A DNA stretch of 64,000 nucleotides. Origin: Petunia secreta (Eukaryota; Streptophyta; Magnoliopsida; Solanales; Solanaceae). Each line of letters begins with the position of its first letter. The first letter of the stretch is position 1. Both the position numbers and the translations under genes were made by a program. Of this stretch, positions 34,130-44,839 are shown one piece after another. The notes beneath the pieces were generated by a model, which did not search any database, was not told where the DNA came from, and worked only from the letters and a program-made list of their open reading frames with translations. The DNA lies in contig JARKIP010000017.1 of assembly GCA_029990175.1 (NCBI GenBank), positions 25,903,001 through 25,967,000 of the forward strand, read 5' to 3'.

Positions 34130-35130
34130 CATGTTAATTTCATGTATGGTCACTAAACTTTACTCTTTGTAACAATAAACTATTTTCTGTAACAAGAAAG
34201 TCACTAAAATTTACTCTATGTAATGTTAAAGTCACAAAAGTAGTTTTATAACAAAAAAGTCATTAAACTTTACCCTTTGTCACACTAAAGCACAAAACTA
34301 TTTTTTATAACAAATGTCATGAAGCCCCTTATGGCTACGCCCCAATCGTCCCCAGGGAAGAATATGTGCATCTAAAAGATCTTTAAACTCTTCAAAGTAA
34401 TTTTATTATTCATTTTAAACTTTTAGAGTTATAAAGTTACTGCAATATGTTAGTTGCACAAAAAATACAAATCACTGAAAATACAATTCTCCAATATTGG
34501 AACATGATGCCTCATCTCCATATCATTATTTTTTTTTATTGTGCACATGCAATATAATTTTTTCATATCCACCTTATTGTCACATATTTTTCAATCATAC
34601 AATTTTGTAAAGAAATTTAAATTGATAAATATTTCTGTGCTAACATTCATATTTAAATGTCTATCTAAAATATCTATTATCCATATGTTTGAGTTAGAAA
34701 CATATTCAAAATTTATATTTAAAGTTCAAATAATTTTTTTATGAATTTATTGCTCTTTTCAAGTTTTTGTGATTTAAAAGCATACGACGACAATGCGGGT
34801 CAAAGTGAAATCACGTGGCATGTACATGCATGGTGGCACAATGAAGATACAAGGATGAGATATCACTTTTCAGAATCAGAACTTTGATTTTTCAATGACT
34901 TTTTGTATCTTTTGTGACTTCGACGCATAGTTTTGTGACTTCATTGTTATTAAAAATAGTTATGTGACTTTAGCGTTATATAAAGTAACTTTAGTGACAT
35001 TCGTACTATAAAAAATAATTTTGTGAATTTTATCTTTACTTAGAGTAAACTTTAGTGTATTTCTTACTATAAAAAATAGTTTAGTGGCTTTAATGTTACG
35101 GAGAAAAAAATTTAGTGACCATACTTAAAA
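34130..35130. mobile_element. Fold-back element with long, internally repeated inverted ends
   Basis: The left arm (from TATGGTCACTAAACTTTACT near 34143 to about 34320) is the inverted counterpart of the right arm (about 34895-35122, ending AAATTTAGTGACCATA). Each arm repeats a sub-unit of the type GTCACTAAA.TTTAC..TGTAACA.TAAAGTCACAAAA two to four times. The roughly 550-bp core is AT-rich and has no transposase. No clean target duplication was seen. Confidence 0.7.
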
Positions 35131-35439
35131 TTATGCCCGTGTAATACCTAGCATAAAATAGTACTAGACATTCTTTTTGTTCGCTCCTATTTATTTTCGT
35201 CCTATTTGTTCCCTCCCATATAAGCGCTTTCAGCAGCCTGCAGCCGTGTTTAAAGAGTTGCTCTGCACAAAGTCGTAAGTTGTTCTGTTTTCCTCTCTCT
35301 CTGTACCCACAAAACCTTAATTCCTGATATTTTCAGTGGTAGTTTATGAACTATAGCATACGGTGTTTTATTTGCATTCGTTTTATTATCTGTTTAAATT
35401 GTGATTGGTTTGATTGTCTGCTAAATAGTATTAATGCTT

Positions 35440-35640
35440 ATCGTCGTGATGTGCGAGTTATGAGCATGTCACAGGTTCGGATAAAAGTATGCTATTTAAG
35501 TAGAGGCGGGTAAAAGGGCACCGGGCAGGGGTTCGGAAGAGGACCGCAACTCAAAAGTTGTGATGTACGCAACCTAGCCTCTACGACTTGAACCCGTGAA
35601 GACAACTTTACTCTGGAGTTCCCGTGTCTTAAAAAAAAAA
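35440..35640 (+). mobile_element. SINE-derived repeat in the leader of eIF6 copy 2
   Basis: Box B-like GTCACAGGTTCGGAT at 35469-35483 is followed by the body GGGTAAAAGGGCACCGGGCA, a GAACCCGTGAAGAC block and an A-rich tail (35630-35640). It sits at the position equivalent to the SINE at 27862-27965 in copy 1. Confidence 0.5.
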
Positions 35641-35877
35641 TTAGCTGTAATGCTTATCTTTCATATGAAAAGAAAAGTAAAACGAAAATGTTAAGTTAAT
35701 ATATGAAAATTTTTATTTAGTTCCTGGCATGTAAATTTTCTTATGATTTTCATGTGTTTATTAGATGATCTTTTTGTTGTTGTCTCGTGATTAATGTTAG
35801 TGGTTATTTTTCGAATGAAAGCAAAATGAGAAAAAACAAAGAAAGGATTAAGTTCAAAGATGAAATCTTTATTTCGT

Positions 35878-36062
35878 TGGGCTTGGGGCTTCAGTCTGGT
35901 GGTAAGAGCGCAACTTGTAGCTTTTGCGTGGTCAGGTCACAGGTTCGAACTTGCCATAGACAAAAGCCTAGTATTTAAGTGGAGAAGGATAGATGGGCGA
36001 GTACATAATTCATTGATTTTTGAAATGGGCACCGACTCGGGAATTGTTTGGTTATAAAAAAG
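35878..36062 (+). mobile_element. tRNA-derived SINE in the leader of eIF6 copy 2
   Basis: Box A (CAGTCTGGTGGTAAGAGC, 35892-35909) and box B (AGGTTCGAACT, 35941-35951) are followed by a SINE body and a TTGTTTGGTTATAAAAAAGG end. It is better preserved than the equivalent remnant at 28158-28290. It is not a complete tRNA. Confidence 0.75.
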
Positions 36063-36404
36063 GAAAAGATTAAATATCTAACCATCTCAAGTTTAAGTAT
36101 TTGGAATTAATTGGTTTGAGATTGTCTTTTTTGATAAAATTAAATCAGCCAAATAGGCCTAGTTCATGTTAGCATTTCGAAATCAATTTTTTTTAACTTT
36201 AGTAAATAGAGCTGAAGGATCTATAGAACTGAACACACCCAGTTTAGGATTGAGGCGTAGTCGATCCATTGAAGTCCAGTAGTCCATAGTTTATTGTATA
36301 ATTGTCTATACTTATCTTCCTTATTCTTTGTTAACATGTGTGCATCATTTTGGCTATTGACAGATCTTCCAAGCTCCTAGCAGTTGTTTTTCTTTCAGCT
36401 AGCA

Positions 36405-39400
36405 ATGGCTACTAGTGAGTAATTAGTTGATTGTCAAATTGGATATTTACTTTGATGGGTTATTTTTCTAATGCCTTCTTTTTTAATCAAGTTTTCTAAT
36501 GGCTTTTACGATATTGCAGGGGTTCAATTTGAAAATTCATGTGAAGTGGGAGTTTTCGCAAAGCTGACCAATGCATACTGCTTGGTCCCTATTGGGGGTT
36601 CCGAAAACTTCTACAGGTTCGTTTTTTGTTGTTCTTCAAATCATCTGTTGCTTAATATTGGTGAAATTATTTAATTTGAAACTAAATATTTGGAAACGAG
36701 CTTTCAGTGTTTCCTTGATGAGGTCAAGGAAAACCAGAGTTAAAGATTGAATAAATATTTAAATCAAGGTTGTGAATAATGACAATGAAGAGAGTGGGAA
36801 AAAGATAGGTTTCTTATGTCCTCTTCCTAGTTTGTTTTTGATTTTAGCAACATTAAGAATTGATCGCATCGTCTTTATGACAAAAAAAGTTGTATCCCAT
36901 TGTTTTGATATAGTTTTCAGGTTCTCTGCTCAGTGATAATGACTTCATCTGTATTTTTCCAGCGTGTTTGAGGATGCATTGCCGGAAAATTTTCCAGTGA
37001 TCAGAACGTCCATTGGAGGAACAAGGATAATTGGAAGACTTTGTGTTGGTACTTAACCACTCTAGCTATCTGAAACTTTAAGGTCCTGTTGGTACTTGAC
37101 AACCACTCTTTAATGTGGTAACTAAGTTTTCACTTCTCTGATTTTGTGCAGGAAACAAAAATGGGCTTCTCGTGCCTCACACGACTACAGATCAAGGTAA
37201 TAATATAATTCACCATGCTGTAGATATGTCTTACATATTTATGATAATTTGTTAACTGTATGCTTGAGTAAGGTTTTACCTTTGTATCTTGAGATTAGCA
37301 ATCTTTAACTGGACAAGTATTCATATATAAAATTCCATATTCTTATGTATAATATCGTTGTTGGTTATGATGTCAAGTCTTATAATGACACTTATGGAGT
37401 TCTTCAAGTAGTTTAATCATCTCTTATTCTTAGGTCACTATATGTAGTAAAACCCCATCCACCTTATGTATGTATTACCTTTCTTGGCGTATTTGTTTGG
37501 TTTGGGTTTATTATTGGAATAAAGTGCCTTTCGACTTAATTAGGGATTTAAATGGGAACTAGGGTCACATTTGGATTGGCTGATTTCAATTTGGAGAATT
37601 TGATGACAACTTGGATGCCTATGTTAAACTTGACCGTATATAAGTGTTTTCATGGCAAAATAAGGGTCTCGTGTACCAGCTAAGTTGAAGGAAATTCTGA
37701 AACCATTAAATATGGTAGAAAATGCTTCTGTGTTTAAAGTTTCAACTGTTAGCAATTGAAGTTGCAACTCACCGTGGTACTGGGTTTCATGAGGCCGCAA
37801 GTGTTTGGGATCTTAACGATTGGCTGGACACACCAGGAGAAAAAACTTTCTTTATAGATGTTACTTGGGAGGTAGCAGGAGCACTTGCAATGATGTAGAT
37901 TGAAGACGACAATTTGAAACTGATTGTGTGATTCTTGTGTAGAATTTACCTTTTAATAATAGTTGATTGATGACAATAGTGAAGATGGCAATGTGTCAAA
38001 AAATCTTCAATACTCCATATTTAATTATCATTCAATTATCACATGCTCATTTGGTGGGGCAGAAGGTTGACTTTGGTTATGTTATTTTTTTTTCTGTTTA
38101 TGCTGGAAGAACTTCAGCACTTGAGGAACAGTCTGCCGGATGGAGTTGTGGTTCAGCGCATTGAAGAGCGGTTATCTGCCCTTGGAAATTGCATATCATG
38201 CAATGATTATGTTGCTCTTGCACATACAGATCTTGACAAGGTAATTTATCTATAGCTATTTTTTGCTACAAATTGGAATGGCATTTTGTGTAGATCTCTG
38301 GAGTTTATTCACATTTGTTTACTAATGAGAGACCATTTGGCAATCGTTGTATATTCTGGGTACACATAATTATCTAGGCATTGGAATCTTGTCTGCAGAT
38401 TTTTTTATATAGAGAGCGCAACCACTCTCCTAGCTTAAGTAAATCCTTGTCATGTATGAAAGCATAGTGTGTTGTTTCATGTATGATAGCATTAGTGCTT
38501 TGTTTCAATGTCCAGAAAATGTCCAATAGGATGAAGGATCTTTACCTTACCGGTGGATTTGGTCTAAAGTAAGATTGCAGCACAGGATGTGTCGGTTAGG
38601 GGTGCGTCACGGGTTCAAACCACTGACTCTTGGGGATTTCTTGGCACTGTAGGAGAATTCTTCAGTTTTGTTTAGTTTCTGTGCCTGCGTTTTCGCTAAA
38701 ATTTGGTTAATCCAGAAAATGGTATTTCGTGTATTTACTTCTCCTGGGGTTATGTACTTATCATCCTCCTCATATTAGCCCTCTGCTCTGTTCTTTTACT
38801 TTTCCCTTTCTACTCCTATTGTTTTACACTAACGAATACAAACAACATTATTATCATGGATCTTTACTTGTGAGTTTACTCTTCTAATCACGATTAAGAA
38901 CATTACCTAAGATCATCACATGTTATTTTCAGGAAACTGAAGACATGATTGCCGATGTTCTAGATGTGGAAGTTTACAGGCAAGCAATAGCAGGGAATAT
39001 TCTTGTTGGAAGCTATTGTACTTTCTCTAACTTGGGAGGTTTGGTAAGTACACATTCTTCAATTTATGGAATGGGGGAATAGCAGGGAATATTCTTGTTG
39101 GAAGCTATTGTACTTTCTCTAACTTGGGAGGTTTGGTAAGTACACATTCTTCAATTTATGATGAAGGTAAAAGTTGCTCACACTGTCGCACAATGTCCAC
39201 CTTTGATGCATAACAGGTGTTAATTGATATGTTATCACTAAACAATAGTTAATTAATATATGTGTTCTCATCTCAATTTGTCACTTAGCCATCGTAAATA
39301 CAGATGGTTTGGTGTAACTATCAGTTGCCAGTAAGATTTTACCTGTGATGACTGGTGCTTGTTATGGGTGTGGGGGCTAACATAGATGTTGCTTTATTGT

Positions 39401-39682
39401 CTCTTATTGCTGAACTTTCTTTTGGAGCAGGTACATCCTCATACATCTATTGAAGACATGAAAGAGCTTGCTAAACTCCTTCAGGTTGAACTGGAAGCAG
39501 GAACCGTGAACCGCGGTAGTGAAGTGATAGCTGCAGGATTGATTGTCAATGACTGGGCGGCGTTTTGTGGCTCAGACACTACTGCAACAGAGTTGTCTGT
39601 TATCGAAAACAGATTTAAGTTGAGAGAGGCTCAACCCAGTGCTAACGAGAGGATGAAATCTTTGATCGACATTTTAACTTGA
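36405..39682 (+). CDS. eIF6: Translation initiation factor eIF6, copy 2
   Basis: Seven exons: 36405-36414, 36520-36616, 36963-37048, 37152-37196, 38110-38240, 38933-39043 and 39431-39682. Exons 1-6 are identical in length to copy 1 and the last is 6 nt shorter, giving 732 nt (243 aa). The frame is open and all junctions are GT-AG. Compared with copy 1 there are scattered changes: S17A-type (VFAKLTN), LVAIGG to LVPIGG, GNKNGLL(L/V)PH, EVF(R)QTI to EVYRQAI, LDELSTLLQIPLAA to MKELAKLLQVELEA. The C-terminus is altered (QPSANERMKSLIDILT). More changes fall at positions conserved between copy 1 and family members, suggesting relaxed constraint or specialisation. The exon 6 donor region is duplicated immediately downstream. 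Role as for copy 1 if expressed. Confidence 0.94.
38987..39168 (+). repeat. 92-bp tandem duplication across exon 6/intron 6 of eIF6 copy 2
   Basis: The sequence from ATAGCAGGGAATATTC to TTCAATTTATG occurs twice, offset by 92 bp. Each unit holds the last part of exon 6 and its GGTTTG|GTAAGT donor. The two copies look almost identical, so the event is recent. Use of the second donor would insert 92 nt and shift the frame (92 is not a multiple of 3). Confidence 0.95.
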
Positions 39683-39714
39683 GTTCTTTAGTTCACATTG
39701 CATGTAGCCATGTA

Positions 39715-39830
39715 CCACAGAGCTGTGTGAAAGATTGAGCTACTATTTTTATGTTTCTTAAGTTAAATTATATTGCATGACACAGTTTTGTGTGAAAGAT
39801 TGAGCTAGTAGTTTAATTTTATTTTCAGGT
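39715..39830 (+). repeat. Short duplication in the 3' UTR of eIF6 copy 2
   Basis: CAGAGCTGTGTGAAAGATTGAGCTACTA and CACAGTTTTGTGTGAAAGATTGAGCTAGTA-type segments occur about 58 bp apart. The single-copy counterpart in copy 1 is TTTCTGTGAGAGATTGAGCT near 32558. Confidence 0.7.
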
Positions 39831-39904
39831 GTATAATGTAGTACATTTATCCAGTTTGTGTCATTTTGCATTTCATATGGCATGATAATTACACTAAAAG
39901 ACAA

Positions 39905-41007
39905 GCAAAAGACGAAAATTATAAAAAATGACCCATATTTTCGAGTCTTATCCAATCTGTCATTCTTTTTCTGAGATAGCAGTCTGTTGCAAGTTTATAC
40001 AATTTTATACAAACAAATTTATACACGTGTATAAAATTGTATACATTTGTATAAGCGTGTATATACGAGTGAATAAATCTTTATATTAAAGATTTTTATA
40101 TGAATTTTTACTTTTTTTTGTGTGTATATTTTTGTATCTCTCATTGCTATATATATATATATATATTATAATTTATTTTTTGGGGGGAGATTTATGTGTA
40201 TAAACTTGTCCAAAGCAATGATTTAGACACAATAAACAACATAAATTCAGTAAAATACAAAAGAGTAACGACACAACTGGTGGGGGAGGGTGTCTGCCGG
40301 TGGCCGGGGAGGGGGAGATTTAGTAGCTAGGGTGTTTTTTTATGAAGAAGTGCTAAAATTTGCTAAAATTTATAATTTTAGAGATGGGTGCTATGCATGA
40401 AAAACAAATATGACATTCTGTTTGTAATTTTTGGTAGTGGGCTGCCTATTTTTGAAAATTGCAAACGACGAAAATTACTAAAAATGGCCAATATTTTCGA
40501 CTCTTACTTAACACGTCACCCTTTTCCCGAGATAGCAATCTGCCGCAAATTTATACAAGTTTATTCAATTTTATACACGTGTATAAAATTATATAAGTGT
40601 GTATATGCGAGTGAATAAATCTATTTATTAAGGATGTTTATATGAATTTACACTTTTTTGTGTATATTTTTTGTATTTCTCTCATTGCGACGCATTTATT
40701 TATATATATTCATGTATAATTTTTTTTTGGGAGGAGATTTTTGTGTATAAACTTGTCCAAAGCAATGATTTAGACGCAATAAACAACATAAAATTCAGTA
40801 AAATACAAAAAAGTAACGACACCACTGGTGGAGGAGGGTATCTGCCGGCGGCTTAGTGGCTGGGGAAAGGGAGATTTGGTAGCTAGGGTAGTTTTTATGA
40901 AAGAGTGCTAAAATTTGTAATTTTAGGTATGGGTGTTATGCATGAAAAAATATATGGCCTCCTGTTTGTAATTTTGGATAGTGGGTTGCCTATATTTGAA
41001 AATTTTC
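39905..41007 (+). repeat. Tandem pair of about 558-bp repeat units
   Basis: Unit 1 runs from GACGAAAATTATAAAAAATG near 39911 and unit 2 from GACGAAAATTACTAAAAATG near 40469. Both contain, in order, CGAGATAGCA, TTATACACGTGTATAA, GAATAAATCT, TCTCTCATTGC, TAAACTTGTCCAAAGCAATG, AACGACAC.ACTGGTGG, a G-rich GGGAGATTT.GTAGCTAGGG and CTATGCATGAAAAA-like ends. A third copy is inverted at 25690-26060. Non-coding. Confidence 0.88.
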
Positions 41008-41220
41008 CATGATTCTGAGGCAAGGATAAAAAACAGAAGATTGCTGAAGGGTCTTTAACGTAAAAATTTCGTGTAGGGGCCTGTTTGGCGCGCTCTAATT
41101 GATTTGTAGCCGTTAAAAACAAATTCTCTGAGAAATAGCCAGCTCCGGACGAATCTCAGTATAAATACTGGGCTTTGAACAATGAGAAGCTTCAGTAAAC
41201 TATCCCCAGTATAAAATACT

Positions 41221-41332
41221 GGGGCTTTGAACAAGTTTTGTTCAAGGCCCAGCATTTTGTTATGGGACTTTGTATAAAGCTTCAGTCCCATAACAAAATG
41301 CTGGGGCTGTGAACAAAACTTGTTCAAAGCCC
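41221..41332. repeat. Large imperfect hairpin (about 49-bp arms)
   Basis: The arm from GGGGCTTTGAACAAGTTTTG to CATTTTGTTATGGGACT is followed by a 14-nt loop (TTGTATAAAGCTTC), then the complementary arm AGTCCCATAACAAAATG to TTGTTCAAAGCCCC. I see only about two mismatches and one 1-nt gap. Further partial copies of CCAGTATAAATACTGG and CTTCAGTCCCATAAC flank it (41155-41385). Confidence 0.9.
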
Positions 41333-41713
41333 CAACATTTTGTTATGTGACTGAAGCTTTATATACAAAGTCCCATAATAAAATAATGGAATTTATCCCT
41401 TTGATGAGACCTTTTTTATGAGAATAAATCCCAATATTTTGTTATGAGATTATTTTGTTATGGGACTAGTCTGGGTGTTTTTCCAACTTTAATGGAGCTT
41501 AAGTGTGCGCGCGAATTTTTGGCTATGCTTCAATGAATTTTGAAATGGTGGATAGTCTCCAAGGAGCATGTCCAAAAATGGCTACTGATCAAAATTACCC
41601 GTCTTTAACGATGGGGTTTTGGGTGTATTTATAACGTCGGAAATCACCATAGACGAAAACACCCTTCTAAAAATCATCTCTAACAAAGTATTAGCACCAA
41701 AAGAAAGCATGCA

Positions 41714-41742
41714 CAACGTGCTACACGCCGTGTAGCACGTTG
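41714..41742. repeat. Perfect 13-bp hairpin
   Basis: CAACGTGCTACAC, a 3-nt spacer GCC, then GTGTAGCACGTTG: perfectly complementary arms. A looser echo (GTGGCACC..GTAGCACGCC) follows about 105 bp downstream. Confidence 0.9.
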
Positions 41743-42147
41743 CGCCTTCCTATTTTCTCCTAGTTCTGAGTTTTTTTTTCAAGCTGTAGCACTTTTTCGA
41801 CATGGTACATGTCGTGCAGATTTTTACAAAGAAACGACGTGCAGTGTGGCACCTAATGTAGCACGCCAGGCCTTTCTTTTTTTTTTTTTTTTAAAAAAAA
41901 TTCAGCTTTGTTATGACCTTTGTTAACCCGACTCTTGACTTCTACTTAGACTTCAAAACCCATAAATTTCATCATTATGCCCCAAAAAGGCTTCATATCA
42001 ACAATTTAGTTCCTACGAATCGAAACACACAAGATAAGCGCAATTCAACTCAAAGTAATATAAAATAAAGCATGGAAAAACTTTAATAAATAAAACATGG
42101 AAAAACTTAAACACGATGCATAACGACCTAAATTATGACTACATCTA

Positions 42148-42519
42148 TGATACGAATTATTAAGAAGTTAGGCAGTGAGAGTAGTACGTTTGGCGGAGGA
42201 GATTATACCCGGTGGTTAAGTTAGTTAGCTATAGGATAAGAGCTATTTTTATTTGTATTTAAGTCCAATACCATAAAGTTAGAGTTTTGATAGTTTTACC
42301 CTTCAACTAGTCACTATCAATGACTAGTTGGTCCGGTCAAAAAGTTAGTTAGATGAAGGCTATATAATGTGTATTGAGCTTTAGATGAAGGCTATATAAT
42401 GTGTATTGAGCTCATTTTTCAGGATTATCGAATGAGAAATACTTTATTTTCTTTGTTAATTTATTTTTTCTTAGTTTAATTTCAGAATTCATTGAATCCA
42501 TTAACAAGGATTCGTATCA
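42148..42519 (+). repeat. 5' LTR of the truncated Ty3/gypsy element
   Basis: The LTR is bounded by a perfect terminal inverted repeat, TGATACGAAT at the start and ATTCGTATCA at the end, followed one base later by the primer-binding site. The promoter segment AGATGAAGGCTATATAATGT and GTATTGAGCT occurs twice in tandem (42351-42380 and 42383-42411), giving two TATA boxes. ATCTA (42143-42147) would be the 5-bp target duplication, but the 3' LTR is missing so this cannot be tested. Confidence 0.85.
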
Positions 42520-42520
42520 G

Positions 42521-42532
42521 TGGTATCAGAAC
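42521..42532 (+). other. Primer-binding site (initiator Met tRNA type)
   Basis: TGGTATCAGAAC, one base after the LTR, fits the complement of the plant initiator-tRNA 3' end (usually TGGTATCAGAGC) with one change. Confidence 0.85.
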
Positions 42533-42753
42533 TTCGATCTTGCTCTATGGGTACTGATTTCGAATTCCGGTGACATCGGAAAAATACTGACGCAGAACTC
42601 GACTGAATTCGCAACTTCTAATCGACGACAAGATGAAATAGAAGCGAATCATGCACGGGTTGTAAGGGAACTACGGGAATCTTTGAATAATATTCAACTA
42701 GGAGAAAAAGGGAAAAATGTTGAATCTGGGAGCGACATCTATTCACTATCGGG

Positions 42754-43548
42754 CAGTGTTTTGGTGAGCGAGAAGCGCAATGAAGCGACGAGGGCCCTGG
42801 AGCTTCAAAGCGCGAAGCGCAAAGCGAAGCGCGCGCTTTTTATACATGAAGCGCAATTAAAAAAAATAAAAAAAATATTTTTTTACAAATAAATAGAAGT
42901 ATTTAAATAAGCAAGAAGCCAAAAACACATTAAAAATAAGATAAATAAACAAATGTTTCAATCCAAACACTAAAGGAAAGAGCAAATAATCCTCCATAGG
43001 ACAAGCATAATAAAACCAAAATTCAAAATATAAAGAAAAACAAAGCTTAAAGAAAGGCGGTGAAATAGAGCAGGAAGGAAAGTGAAAACAGAGCATAGAA
43101 AGAAGAAGAGGAGATCGGAGGAAGAAAGGAAGAAGAAAAAAAAAAGAGTCTTCTTGTTAAGAGAAAAAGAAAGAAGAAGAAGAAGAAGAAGAAGAAGTAG
43201 GAAGAAAGAAGAAAGGAAGAAGAATGGAAGAAGAAAGAAGAGGAGAAATTGCCTGGTCTGCCTGATGAGAGACTGATGAGAGAGGTTGCGTTCTTTCTTT
43301 TACTTTGTGTCAAAAACATTAAAATTAAGCTTTATATATATTTTTTTCTTTAAAACAAATCAGATTTTAACTTTTAAAAAAAAAAGCGCAGCAAAGCGTG
43401 CGCTTCAACACTGCTGCGCTTCGCGCTTCATTGAAAAAAGCGCACGCTTTTTTTTCCCTGCTTCGCTTCACTCGTAAAAAGCGCAGATACTGCGCCTCGC
43501 TGCGCTTCGCGCTTCAAAGCGCAGAAGCGCGCGCTTTTCGAAACACTG
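42754..43548. mobile_element. Non-autonomous hAT element nested in the gypsy leader
   Basis: It is flanked by perfect 8-bp target duplications CTATCGGG (42746-42753 and 43549-43556), the hAT hallmark. The ends are CAGTGTTTTG and, reversed, CAGTGTTTCG, inverted repeats of about 10 bp in the CAGTG class typical of hATs. Both subterminal zones are packed with AAGCGC/GCGCTT words in both orientations (about 42773-42855 and 43384-43537), probable transposase-binding sites. The 795-bp body has a purine-rich GAAGAA tract (43095-43255) and no transposase. Insertion splits the gypsy untranslated leader, so it postdates that element. Confidence 0.93.
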
Positions 43549-43774
43549 CTATCGGGGAATTCATTGTTGTTTGTTGGATTAACACCACCACCATCAAGTT
43601 CTCACAAGGTATCAAGGATTAATTCTGATAGAGGTAATTCTATTTCCCAAGTAAACTTTTTTCGATCTATGTATAAAAATCCTATTTTTAGCTTGCAATT
43701 GCCAACTCGCCCCGCTGTTGTTAATTCACAAACCTCAGTTCATACCCCCTTTGTTAGTTCCTAATCTCTAGTTT

Positions 43775-44750
43775 ATGGGTTTCCTTACCCTGCATAATTT
43801 CAACCAACCCAGCTTTTACCTGTTCCACCCTATTTTTCTATTGTTACAACTGCGACTGCCCAGATACCTCACAACTCACAAAATCCTTATCCCTAATATC
43901 ACTCTTATAACCCTGATGGTACCACACCTTTCTCAGATGCAAATGCATATACCCACCCCTCATTATGCTTCCCATCCTTCTAGTCACCATTTCTTAACCA
44001 TATTGTCCAAAATTGAATTTCCGCGATTTAATAGTACTGATTTCAGATCGTGGTTGTACAAGGTCGAGCAATATTTCTCTTTAGATGAAATACTCAAACA
44101 CCAAAGGGTTCAGGTGGCATATGTACATTTAGATGGTTTAGCCATACAATGGCATCAGGCATATCTTCGAAGCCGACAACATTTACCATTCCCAAGTTGG
44201 GAGGAGTATATTCTTGCTTTGACTGATCAATTTGGGAATGAGTTTGATGACCCGATATTTGAGATAGTGAATGTGAGACAAACAGGATCTGTGGAGGATT
44301 ATCAGAAAAAGGTTTGATAAGGTGATGACTCGATTAAATCTTACGACTGAACATGCTATAGGGTGTCTTGTGGGTAACTTGAAACCTGAGCGTAGAGCTT
44401 TTGTGAAGCTGCATAGACCATTTTCTTTACCCCAAGTTTATTAGGTGGCAAGAATGGTGGAGGATTACCTGATAACCCAGAATAAGGGGTCCAAATACAG
44501 TTCCTACACTCCCACTACTCCAGCCGTCAAGCATTATGTGCCTGCAGCCAACATGGACAAAACTAAGAGAAGACATCTGTCACAAGCTGAGATTGATGAG
44601 AAAAGAGCTAAGGGATTGTGGTTTTTTTTTTTTTTTTTGGGTGATGAAAATTACTACTTGGGACATGTTTGTAAATCCAAGAAACAATTATTCTTGTTGA
44701 GGTGGAAGAAGGGGAAGGACAGTAGTTACTTGAGTCTCCTAAAACTGTAG
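43775..44750 (+). pseudogene. gag of the Ty3/gypsy element, broken
   Basis: Capsid-type sequence (KIEFPRFN..DFRSWLYKVEQYFSLDE, IQWHQAYLRSR, PSWEEYILALTDQFG) is readable at 43775-44317. The frame then shifts at the Lys-rich QKKV end, continues as FDKVMTRLNL..GNLKPE, meets a TAG at 44422-44424, and resumes at 44445 (MVEDYLITQNKG). The zinc-knuckle region following EKRAKGL is disturbed by a T-rich run (44622-44638), with Phe replacing the expected Cys. It would have encoded the virus-like-particle protein of a chromovirus-like retrotransposon. Confidence 0.82.
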
Positions 44751-44839
44751 AAACCATAGTAAAGGATTGTGTTATATCACTACATGCTTTGAATCGGTCT
44801 ATGCGTTATTATACTTTGTGACTAGTTATAGTCATACAA

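Noticed and set aside
43047..43319. Phe/Ser-rich and Lys/Arg-rich ORFs on both strands
   Set aside because: They come from the purine-rich GAAGAA tract inside the non-autonomous hAT element.
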